A stretch of DNA of 34,265 bases, taken from NCBI GenBank assembly GCA_001637315.1, contig LSZA01000043.1:1-34265 (forward strand). The letters are read 5' to 3'. Source of the DNA: Phormidium willei BDU 130791 (lineage in GTDB: Bacteria > Cyanobacteriota > Cyanobacteriia > Cyanobacteriales > Geitlerinemataceae). Positions 27,210-33,759 of this stretch are shown here, in pieces. Both the position numbers and the translations under genes were made by a program. Numbering within the stretch: position 1 is the stretch's first letter; every line of letters begins with the position of its first letter. The notes under the pieces were generated by a model that made no database searches, had not been told where the DNA came from, and was given only the letters and a program-made list of their open reading frames with translations.

Positions 27210-28000
27210 CTCTGAGGCTCGGATTTTTGGCTCTCTGGGGTGCTGTTGTCGGTCTTCTCAGAGGACTCAGATTCAGACGACTCAGATTCGGAGGACTCAG
27301 ATGAGTCGTTTTTTTGCGCTTTTTCGGCTTTCGCGGCCTCCCGTTCGGCTCGCTTCTTGCGATCGGCTTCTAAGATATCAGCCATAACGCTTTGGGCCTG
27401 TTCCATTTTCTCTAAGTTGCTGCGATAGAGTTCTAAGTCTTTACGCAGCTTCTCATCGGAAATGTTGAGACGGGATCCCAATTGATTGAGAATCTCAGCC
27501 AGTTGCTTATCTTGACTGAGTAACTCAGCGTCGATGGCTTCAATGGCGCTGAGTAAGCCAATGGCCAGAAGACGACAATACTTAAAGTTTTCTCCGGCTG
27601 CAAACTGACGAATTTGTTGCACAAAGGCGTTGTCACCTGAGGCTGAGTCGGATTCACGGGCCATGGCCAACAAATCATCCTTCGACAGTTGCGCGGCCGC
27701 TTCACGCATCGTCGCTGCATCGTGACGATATTGGTCGGGATCACCACCGGTGGCCCGACAAAGTGCCGCAAAGATAGAGGTGACGTCTTGCTCTGGCCGG
27801 TAGCCGTTCATGAAGCGATCGAACGCTGAAACGACCCCGAGGGCATAGACCGGATTATAGGTAAAATCTACATTGACCGAGAGCAAGTGCATCTCGACCA
27901 TCATTTCCTCGACCACACGACGATACAGGGAATTGATCGGACGAGTGTGAGTTTTATAAAAATCTCGTTTAGTATCGGAGACAGTACGAACGTTATCCAC
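27206..28000 (-). CDS. thf1: Thylakoid formation protein Thf1 (Psb29/Psp29)
   Basis: Cyanobacterial and plastid protein needed for photosystem II biogenesis and FtsH protease homeostasis in the thylakoid. The N terminus (VRTVSDTKRDFYKTHTRPINSLYRRVVEEM) and the core YNPVYALGVVSAFDRFMNGYRP match the family well. 264 residues; a helical, coiled-coil-prone stretch at about 170-225 precedes a disordered acidic tail of Ser/Glu repeats made by a 15-bp tandem (27261-27305). The start is a GTG at 28000, supported by alignment of the N terminus with the family as I remember it. No Shine-Dalgarno sequence is visible. It converges on the DUF2459-like gene with overlapping stops. Confidence 0.95.
   Translation of the reverse strand: MDNVRTVSDTKRDFYKTHTRPINSLYRRVVEEMMVEMHLLSVNVDFTYNPVYALGVVSAFDRFMNGYRPEQDVTSIFAALCRATGGDPDQYRHDAATMREAAAQLSKDDLLAMARESDSASGDNAFVQQIRQFAAGENFKYCRLLAIGLLSAIEAIDAELLSQDKQLAEILNQLGSRLNISDEKLRKDLELYRSNLEKMEQAQSVMADILEADRKKRAEREAAKAEKAQKNDSSESSESESSESESSEKTDNSTPESQKSEPQS
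27261..27305 (-). repeat. 15-bp in-frame tandem repeat in the thf1 tail
   Basis: Three imperfect copies of GAGGACTCAGATTCA-like units (27261, 27276, 27291) encode alternating Ser-Glu residues at the Thf1 C terminus. Confidence 0.8.
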
Positions 28001-28362
28001 GGGGCGTTAGGGGAAGATTCAAGTTAGTTTACATTTTGACGGTTTCACGACGATTTGCCAAGTCTAGGAGGCTGAAATCGTATCAAACGTGACCGATTGG
28101 CCAGTGAGAACCGTTGGTCGGCAATCTTCGAGGAATGGGAGCGAGAGCCAAGTGTGCCAAGGGGTTGAGTCTCGTCTAGGCGCTAACCTTTCAACGCGGC
28201 GTCCCTGAGTTGAGGGAGAGTCGGGGGAAATCGCCCGCTTAGTTTAATAAGAGACAGCCCCCAAGCAGCGACGCTGAGGAGATGACATCTCTCAAGCTGC
28301 TGTTGGGGTGATCAGCCCTTGGACTCAAACGGGCGATTCGAGAGCGCGGAAGGAAGGCTAAA
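28001..28362. other. Intergenic region between thf1 and the STAS gene
   Basis: 362 bp without an open gene; it must carry the thf1 promoter and leader and any terminator of the STAS gene (both on the minus strand). The part 28229-28338 folds as a long closed hairpin (separate entry). The remainder is unremarkable to me apart from a short CCCT..AGGG palindrome near 28203-28216. Confidence 0.5.
28229..28338. ncRNA. Candidate structured RNA (long closed hairpin)
   Basis: AATCGCCCG (28229-28237) pairs perfectly with CGGGCGATT (28330-28338). Inside, CCCCAA+GCAGC (28259-28269) pairs with GCTGC (28296-28300) and TTGGGG (28303-28308) with a 2-nt bulge, and an inner GAGA...TCTC helix closes the tip (28279-28291). 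The nested helices on one axis resemble a structured RNA more than a terminator, and there is no T-run on either strand. No known family is recognised; strand and expression are unknown. Confidence 0.35.
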
Positions 28363-28731
28363 CTAGCTGGCAACGTTACGGGGAACTCCCTCTAGGGCTT
28401 CTTCTTCCGTCTCAAAAATTTCGAAGACCGAATCCATCATCGTGACTTCAAACACGAGTTTGGCTTCGGGGTGAACATTGCAAATTCGGAAACTACCTTT
28501 AACCTTATCGGCGTCGCGCATTCCAGCCACCAAAGACGTCAATCCTGAACTATCAATAAAATTGACCTGTCCAAGGTTGACGACGACATGGCGGCTGAGT
28601 TTGGAAATGCACTCCTGAAGCTTGAGGCGAAACTGCCAAGCCGTCGTGATATCCAGTCGTCCGGCTGGTGCCAGAACGATGACAGTTGTCCCGTCTTGAG
28701 TGGTATGAGTTTTCTGCTCGATGTGGATCAC
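28363..28731 (-). CDS. STAS-domain anti-sigma factor antagonist
   Basis: 122-residue single STAS domain of the SpoIIAA/RsbV type. Members bind an anti-sigma kinase when unphosphorylated and are switched off by serine phosphorylation. The phosphorylation loop is NFIDSSGLTSLV (Asp60, Ser61, Ser62). The start is a GTG at 28731, supported by AGGAAGG about 5 nt upstream, one of the few clear Shine-Dalgarno sites here. No anti-sigma kinase or PP2C phosphatase is adjacent, so the partner must be elsewhere. It lies between hemF and thf1, all on the same strand but with sizeable gaps. Confidence 0.9.
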   Translation of the reverse strand: MIHIEQKTHTTQDGTTVIVLAPAGRLDITTAWQFRLKLQECISKLSRHVVVNLGQVNFIDSSGLTSLVAGMRDADKVKGSFRICNVHPEAKLVFEVTMMDSVFEIFETEEEALEGVPRNVAS

Positions 28732-28879
28732 TGACCCTTCCTCGCACTTACTAACAATGGGGATTCACGGGCGGTGAGAAACCGGACTCGGAACACTCCC
28801 CTGTTGGCATACACTACCAGATTAGTGACGATTCAGCTTCACCCCCCACGGAGATTCCCCTAGTTAGTGTCATCCTAAC

Positions 28880-29923
28880 CTAGATTGACTCAGACGTAGT
28901 AGTGGAGTTGGCCCAATCTTGGGGTTTGAGGAATTCTTCGTAGAGTTGGGCTTCGGGAGTTCCGGGTTCGGGTTCGTAGCCGTATTCCCAGCGAACTAAG
29001 GGCGGGAGGGACATGAGGATCGATTCGGTGCGTCCGTTGGTTTGCAGGCCGAAGATGGTTCCGTGATCGTAGACGAGGTTAAATTCTACGTAGCGGCCCC
29101 GTCGGTAGAGTTGGAAGTTGCGTTCGCGATCGCCGTACTCCAGGCCACGACGACGCTCAACGATGGGTTCGTAGGCGGGGAGGAAGGACTGGCCGCAGGA
29201 TTGGGCTAGGCCAAACAGGGATTCCCAATCGCGGGGTTCGATGTCCCCAAGGTTTTGGCTATACTCGGCGGCGGGGCCGTCGGGATCGGGACCACGATAG
29301 AGTTGGCCTTGGCCGTCTTGGTAGTCGAAGAAGATTCCGCCAACGCCGCGCATTTCTTGGCGGTGTTTGAGGTAGAAGTATTCGTCGCACCACTTTTTGA
29401 AGACGGGATAGTATTCGGTGTGGTGGCGATCGCAGGCGGTTTTCAGGGTTTTATGGAAGTGAGCGGCGTCTTCGGCGAAGGGATAGTAGGGGGTTAAGTC
29501 GGCCCCACCGCCAAACCACCAGACGGGACCGGCTTCAAAGTAGCGATAGTTGAGGTGAACGGTGGGAATGTAGGGACTACGAGGATGCAGGACCATGGAG
29601 GTTCCGGTAGCGTAGAAGCCATGGCCTTCGGCTTCGGGCCGTTGTTTGAGAATTGAGGGGGGAAGTTTCTCGCCAAAGACTTCTGAGAAGTTGACGCCTC
29701 CTTGTTCAAAGACGTTTCCGTCACGAATCACCCGCGATCGCCCCCCGCCTCCTTCGGGACGTTCCCACATGTCTTCGCGAAATTGACCGCCGCCATCAAG
29801 GCGCTCTAAGCCGGCACAGATACTCTCTTGCAGCTCTTTCATGAAGGCACTGATACGGGCTTGGGAGTCTTCGGGAGGACGAGTGGAGACGGCAGAGATG
29901 GAAGGCGTTGACGTTGAACTCAT
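28880..29923 (-). CDS. hemF: Oxygen-dependent coproporphyrinogen III oxidase
   Basis: Oxidative decarboxylation of coproporphyrinogen III to protoporphyrinogen IX, common to haem and chlorophyll synthesis, using O2. 347 residues, typical of cyanobacterial HemF. Family segments are [57 protein letters not shown], the signature [21 protein letters not shown] and [21 protein letters not shown]. The N-terminal 20 residues are Ser/Thr-rich and poorly conserved. Divergent from mrp with a 300-bp intergenic region. Many cyanobacteria also have the anaerobic HemN; not in this window. Confidence 0.97.
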   Translation of the reverse strand: MSSTSTPSISAVSTRPPEDSQARISAFMKELQESICAGLERLDGGGQFREDMWERPEGGGGRSRVIRDGNVFEQGGVNFSEVFGEKLPPSILKQRPEAEGHGFYATGTSMVLHPRSPYIPTVHLNYRYFEAGPVWWFGGGADLTPYYPFAEDAAHFHKTLKTACDRHHTEYYPVFKKWCDEYFYLKHRQEMRGVGGIFFDYQDGQGQLYRGPDPDGPAAEYSQNLGDIEPRDWESLFGLAQSCGQSFLPAYEPIVERRRGLEYGDRERNFQLYRRGRYVEFNLVYDHGTIFGLQTNGRTESILMSLPPLVRWEYGYEPEPGTPEAQLYEEFLKPQDWANSTTTSESI

Positions 29924-30228
29924 GATTTTTGTTAAGAAAAGTTGCAGTAAGCTACGAAATATGACAAAAGGTGGCGATCGCCCAGGGAGTCAGGGCTGCC
30001 GAGATAAATGGCTAAACCGTTCTCCTGGCTGTTGATCTCGGGTCAACCCTTGTCAATGCTAGGCTAGAGGGAACGGCCATCCCGCATTATAGAGAATGGT
30101 CTTGAACATTTTAATCGTTGTTCAAAAATGTATAGTTTTAATAATAAAACGATACAAGGCTGAATCTGGCTCCCAAGCCGTCCCCCTTGGAACATATCTG
30201 GCAAACCCCAACTGAAGAGGAGACATCT
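29924..30228. promoter_or_regulatory. Divergent hemF / mrp promoter region
   Basis: About 305 bp without a gene between two divergent starts. It contains an AT-rich block at 30102-30155 with two dyads: TTGAAC (30102-30107) with GTTCAA (30120-30125), and GTTTTA (30135-30140) with TAAAAC (30145-30150). A weak sigma-70-like pair for mrp, TTGTTC (30118-30123) and ATAATA (30141-30146) with a 17-bp spacer, overlaps both dyads, which would suit a repressor. The mrp Shine-Dalgarno sequence AGAGGAG is at 30216-30222. Confidence 0.4.
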
Positions 30229-31320
30229 GTGAACGTGACGTCAAGTAATGCACTGACCCCTGACGCCGTATTAAAGGTCCTACAACCGGTTCAAGATCCC
30301 GAACTCAACAAGAGTCTGGTGGACTTAAACATGATCCGCCAGGTGACCATTGACGGCGGTGTCGTTAGTTTTACCCTAGTATTAACTACGCCGGCCTGTC
30401 CGCTACGAGAGTTCATTGTTGAGGATTGCGAAAAAGCGGTGCGAACTCTTCCTGGCGTTGAACAGGTACAGGTCGAGGTCACCGCAGAAACCCCGAAACA
30501 ACCCTCACTCCCCGATCGCCAAGGCATTGACGGGGTCAAAAATATCATTGCGATTTCCAGCGGTAAAGGAGGCGTCGGCAAAACCAGTGTCGCCGTCAAC
30601 ATCGCGGTAGCCCTGGCCCAAACCGGCGCGAAAGTTGGACTCCTCGATGCTGATATCTATGGCCCCAATGGTCCGAATATGCTCGGTCTCGGTGATGCGA
30701 ATGTGATGGTACGCGAAGGGGCTGACGGCAAGGAAGTCCTCGAACCGGCCTTCAATCATGGCGTTAAACTGGTCTCTATGGCCTTCCTGATTGACAAGGA
30801 TCAGCCCGTGATTTGGCGCGGCCCGATGCTCAATGGCGTGATTCGTCAATTTCTCTATCAGGTGCAATGGGGGGAACTCGATTATCTGATCGTGGATATG
30901 CCCCCTGGAACCGGCGACGCTCAACTGACTCTGGCTCAAGCGGTTCCGATGGCTGGGGCGGTCATTGTCACCACCCCGCAAACTGTGGCGCTACTTGACT
31001 CGCGTAAGGGCTTAAAAATGTTTGAACAGCTAGGGGTTCCCGTTTTAGGCATTATCGAGAATATGAGCTATTTTATTCCTCCTGATTTGCCCGATCGCCA
31101 GTATGATATTTTCGGCTCCGGTGGCGGCGAGAAAACGGCCACGGAACTGAATATCCCCCTACTCGGACGAGTTCCCTTAGAAATCCCGCTACGAGAAGGG
31201 GGAGATGAGGGGATTCCCATTGTCGTTTCTCAGCCTGAGTCTGCCTCGGCTCAAGAGTTGATGCGCGCGGCCAAACAAGTGGCAGCCAAAGTCTCTGTGG
31301 CCGCGTTCTCGAATCGCTAG
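30229..31320 (+). CDS. mrp: Mrp/ApbC-type P-loop ATPase, Fe-S cluster carrier
   Basis: Cytosolic ATPase of the Mrp/NBP35 family, thought to carry and deliver Fe-S clusters. The N-terminal MIP18/DUF59 domain (VLKVLQPVQDPELNKSLVDLNMI; TTPACPLREFIVEDCEKAV) precedes the deviant Walker A SGKGGVGKTSVAVNIA and the Walker B region DYLIVDMPPGTGDAQLT. The frame opens with a TTG at 30187, but the GTG at 30229 is the better start: AGAGGAG lies 6 nt before it, giving 363 residues. Oddity: the region around IENMSYFIPPDLPDRQYDIFGSGGG, where E. coli ApbC has a CxxC cluster motif, has no cysteine, so cluster binding may differ; I think this is common in cyanobacteria. Confidence 0.94.
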   Translation: MNVTSSNALTPDAVLKVLQPVQDPELNKSLVDLNMIRQVTIDGGVVSFTLVLTTPACPLREFIVEDCEKAVRTLPGVEQVQVEVTAETPKQPSLPDRQGIDGVKNIIAISSGKGGVGKTSVAVNIAVALAQTGAKVGLLDADIYGPNGPNMLGLGDANVMVREGADGKEVLEPAFNHGVKLVSMAFLIDKDQPVIWRGPMLNGVIRQFLYQVQWGELDYLIVDMPPGTGDAQLTLAQAVPMAGAVIVTTPQTVALLDSRKGLKMFEQLGVPVLGIIENMSYFIPPDLPDRQYDIFGSGGGEKTATELNIPLLGRVPLEIPLREGGDEGIPIVVSQPESASAQELMRAAKQVAAKVSVAAFSNR

Positions 31321-31344
31321 GACACCATCAGGAGACGGCCACAG

Positions 31345-31427
31345 GTAGGGGCATACCACTTTACGATTGCCGGAAAAGGGCGGCCATTACTTTGACGATC
31401 GCTCAGTGACCCAAGGTACGCCCCTAC
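31345..31427. repeat. Inverted-repeat element downstream of mrp
   Basis: GTAGGGGCATACC (31345-31357) and GGTACGCCCCTAC (31415-31427) are inverted copies differing at one base, bounding 83 bp without coding capacity. The GTAGGGGC end is shared with the gltB-gltD palindrome. It looks like a small non-autonomous repeat element (MITE/REP-like) and could also act as a mrp 3'-end structure. Confidence 0.65.
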
Positions 31428-31436
31428 GTCTTTCTC

Positions 31437-31475
31437 TCCCCTCCTGGGAGGGGTGCCCGGAGGGCGGGGTGGGTT
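31437..31475. repeat. CCCCTCCTGGGAGGGG palindromic repeat
   Basis: CCCCTCCTGGGAGGGG followed by TGCCCGGAGGGCGGGGTGGG. I remember near-identical sequences as dispersed intergenic repeats in many cyanobacterial genomes; here it lies between mrp and rodA. Confidence 0.65.
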
Positions 31476-31479
31476 ATCC

Positions 31480-31537
31480 GGTGTTCCCTGTTCCGGTGTT
31501 CCCTATCTTTTGCCTCTTGCCTGTTCCCTATTCCCTC
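31480..31537 (+). repeat. TTCCCTG-type repeat array before rodA
   Basis: Imperfect run of GTTCCCT, GTTCCGGTGTTCCCT and TTCCCTATTCCCTC words ending about 11 nt before the rodA ATG. It is the plus-strand (sense) form of the GGGAACA repeats before trpC and ribD and contains the exact inverted 15-mer at 31490-31504. Confidence 0.85.
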
Positions 31538-31548
31538 AACCCCCATCT

Positions 31549-32778
31549 ATGGTCAACCGCAATTGGTTACAAGCTTGGCAGTCCATTGACTGGACGTTAC
31601 TGATTCTTTCGATTGGCTTAACAGTCTATGCCGGATTGGTGATTCGCAGTAGCCAGCTAACGTTGGAGTACACCGAATGGTGGCAACATTGGCTGACGGG
31701 GGCGATTGGTGTGGCGATCGCCCTAGTCATTGCCCGCTGGCGCTATGAAATCCTGGTTCAATGGACCTGGATTATCTATGTCATCACCAATTTGTCCCTA
31801 ATTGCTGTGATGGTCTTAGGAACCACGGCTCTGGGGGCGCAACGCTGGATTACCATTGGGGGTTTTAATATCCAGCCGTCGGAGTTTGCCAAGTTGGGGC
31901 TAATTATTACTCTGGCGACGATGCTGGAAGGGCGAACGGCGGCGAACTTCCCGACGGTGTTGAAGAGTTTGGCGGTGGCGGCGGTTCCTTGGTCGTTGGT
32001 CTTTTTGCAACCGGATTTAGGGACATCATTGGTGTTTGGGGCCATCACGCTGGGGATGCTCTATTGGGCGAATGCGAATCCCGGTTGGTTGTTGTTGTTG
32101 ATTTCGCCGATGATTTCGGCGATCTTGTTTAGTCTGCTGCTGCCGGTGTGGTTTATTTGGGTGGCTGGGATGGCGGTTATTGCTTGGTTGACGATTCCGG
32201 GACGCTGGTTTGGGGCGATCGCAGCGTTAACGGTCAATTTGGTGTCTGGCCGCTTAGGGGAGGTGCTATGGGATTTGCTCAAACCCTATCAGAAAGACCG
32301 GATTGTCCTCTTTCTCGATCCGAGTCGTGATCCTCTCGGCGGTGGCTATCATTTGATTCAATCTCGCATCGCGATTGGTGCTGGGGAACTTTGGGGACGC
32401 GGTTTGGGCCAGGGAACCCAAACCCAGGGCGGTTTTATCCCCGAGCAACATACGGACTTTATTTTCTCAGCGGTGGGGGAGGAATGGGGGTTTGTGGGAG
32501 CGATCGCCGTCTTGTTTGTGTTTTGGCTGATTTGTTTGCGTCTGGTGATTATTGCCCAAACGGCGAAGGATAATTTTGGCTCGTTATTGGCGGTGGGGGT
32601 GTTGTCGATGTTGGTGTTTCAGGTGATTGTCAATGTCAGTATGACCATTGGTTTAGCCCCGGTGACGGGGATTCCCCTGCCTTGGATGAGTTATGGGCGA
32701 TCGGCCCTACTGACGAATTTCCTGGCGGTGGGGTTGGTTGAGTCGGTCAATAATCACCGGCAACGGTTAAAGTTTTAG
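31549..32778 (+). CDS. rodA: Rod-shape-determining SEDS glycosyltransferase RodA
   Basis: Peptidoglycan polymerase of the SEDS family, working with PBP2 and MreB in lateral wall growth. 409 residues with about ten membrane helices. The SEDS signatures are GAQRWITIGGFNIQPSEFAKL, QPDLGTSLVFG, YQKDRIVLFLDPSRDPLGGGYHLIQSRIAIGAGELWGRG, EQHTDFIFSAVGEEWGFVG and LPWMSYGRSALLTN. The ATG at 31549 is chosen; the frame opens 32 codons earlier but that part is the translation of repeats (CSLFPQPP). RodA rather than FtsW because of the GGFNIQPSEFAKL and GIPLPWMSYGRSA forms and length. No Shine-Dalgarno sequence precedes the start. Confidence 0.93.
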   Translation: MVNRNWLQAWQSIDWTLLILSIGLTVYAGLVIRSSQLTLEYTEWWQHWLTGAIGVAIALVIARWRYEILVQWTWIIYVITNLSLIAVMVLGTTALGAQRWITIGGFNIQPSEFAKLGLIITLATMLEGRTAANFPTVLKSLAVAAVPWSLVFLQPDLGTSLVFGAITLGMLYWANANPGWLLLLISPMISAILFSLLLPVWFIWVAGMAVIAWLTIPGRWFGAIAALTVNLVSGRLGEVLWDLLKPYQKDRIVLFLDPSRDPLGGGYHLIQSRIAIGAGELWGRGLGQGTQTQGGFIPEQHTDFIFSAVGEEWGFVGAIAVLFVFWLICLRLVIIAQTAKDNFGSLLAVGVLSMLVFQVIVNVSMTIGLAPVTGIPLPWMSYGRSALLTNFLAVGLVESVNNHRQRLKF

Positions 32779-32837
32779 CCGGGGCGCTGCGGTGGGCTAA
32801 AATCGGAATGGTGAATTAGTGAAAAGACGAAGGACTT

Positions 32838-33029
32838 ATGATTCTGCCTGGATCGGCTGTGGAAGTGATTAACCCTGAGGACACCTATTACCGCTTTACC
32901 GGCTCGGTGCAACGAGTCAGTGATGGTAAGGCGGCGGTCTTGTTTGAGGGAGGAAATTGGGATCATTCGGTGACGTTTTTACTCTCGGAGTTGGAGTTAG
33001 TCGACGCCAAGGCTGGACGTAAGAAGTAG
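32838..33029 (+). CDS. ndhS: NDH-1 subunit S (NdhS), SH3-like
   Basis: A 63-residue protein with a single SH3-like fold: [18 protein letters not shown], then [32 protein letters not shown], ending in a lysine/arginine tail (AGRKK). I match this to the NdhS subunit (family formerly DUF3252) that forms the ferredoxin-docking site of the photosynthetic NDH-1 complex in cyclic electron flow and respiration. The basic tail fits ferredoxin contact. AAGGA lies 3 nt before the ATG. Not adjacent to other ndh genes. The assignment rests on memory of the family signature. Confidence 0.8.
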   Translation: MILPGSAVEVINPEDTYYRFTGSVQRVSDGKAAVLFEGGNWDHSVTFLLSELELVDAKAGRKK

Positions 33030-33110
33030 GGGCAAACTCTTATGATTGCTCGGCTGATTGCTCGGCTTGTGCTAGCCCCGTTTGTGGTGTCTTAACTCCT
33101 AGGACAGTGT

Positions 33111-33758
33111 ATGGTTCGTTTACCTCTACCCCAATTTTCTGAGAATCCGGGCGATCGCGGCGATCGCTTTGCGGAGGTGATTGAGACGGCGACGACGGAG
33201 TTTTTGGCGCAATGTCTTGATGGGGATGAGTTACGCTTCCCGACGATGCCTCCGTTTGGCAGTTGGGTGAAGGCCGTCGATGAGGAGTCAGGCAATCCCA
33301 TTTATGGGGTGGTGTATCATGCCACAACCACCCCGATTGATTCGGTTCATCGCGCTCAGGCCTTGGGGATGTCTCTGGAGGAGTTACGCGATCGCCAACC
33401 CCAGATTTTCGCGATGTTAAAGACGGAATTTCGGGCGGCGATCGTTGGCTTTGTGGTGCCCGAGTCGGGCCAGGTCTATCAATATCTGCCCCCACGTCCT
33501 CCCCAGATTCACCAAGGGGTGGCCTATTGCACGCCGGAAGAGGTCATTGACTTCAGTGAGGGGTTAGACTTCCTGCGGACGCTGTTAGAGGTGGGAAATG
33601 CGCCGGTTGAGGCGTTGACAGCGGCAGCGATTCGTGAGATTTACCAAATTCGGAAAACGGAGCGGGAGTGGTTGGTTCGGGCGGGACGCACGTTAAGTTT
33701 ACTGCTCAAAGACGATTACGATCGCCTACGCTTGATTCTTGGACAAATTCATCCTTGA
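33111..33758 (+). CDS. Conserved cyanobacterial protein, HAS-barrel-like N terminus
   Basis: 215 residues, soluble, no signal peptide. The N-terminal 110 residues ([62 protein letters not shown]) look like the HAS-barrel found at the start of HerA-type and F1-ATPase proteins, but the ATPase part is absent. The C-terminal helical half ([44 protein letters not shown]) may bind a partner. Function unknown. AGGA is 8 nt before the ATG. Directly after its stop codon begins the similarity to a reverse transcriptase fragment; the C terminus could have been altered by that junction. Confidence 0.65.
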   Translation: MVRLPLPQFSENPGDRGDRFAEVIETATTEFLAQCLDGDELRFPTMPPFGSWVKAVDEESGNPIYGVVYHATTTPIDSVHRAQALGMSLEELRDRQPQIFAMLKTEFRAAIVGFVVPESGQVYQYLPPRPPQIHQGVAYCTPEEVIDFSEGLDFLRTLLEVGNAPVEALTAAAIREIYQIRKTEREWLVRAGRTLSLLLKDDYDRLRLILGQIHP

Positions 33759-33759
33759 T

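Noticed and set aside
28229..28338. 6S RNA, SRP RNA, tmRNA, RNase P RNA or a riboswitch
   Set aside because: None of the conserved sequence elements I know for these is present; kept only as an unassigned structured candidate.
32838..33029. PetP (cytochrome b6f subunit) for the 63-residue protein
   Set aside because: Size and SH3-like fold are similar, but the MILPGSxVxVxNPxDTYY and VLFEGGNWD pattern fits NdhS better.
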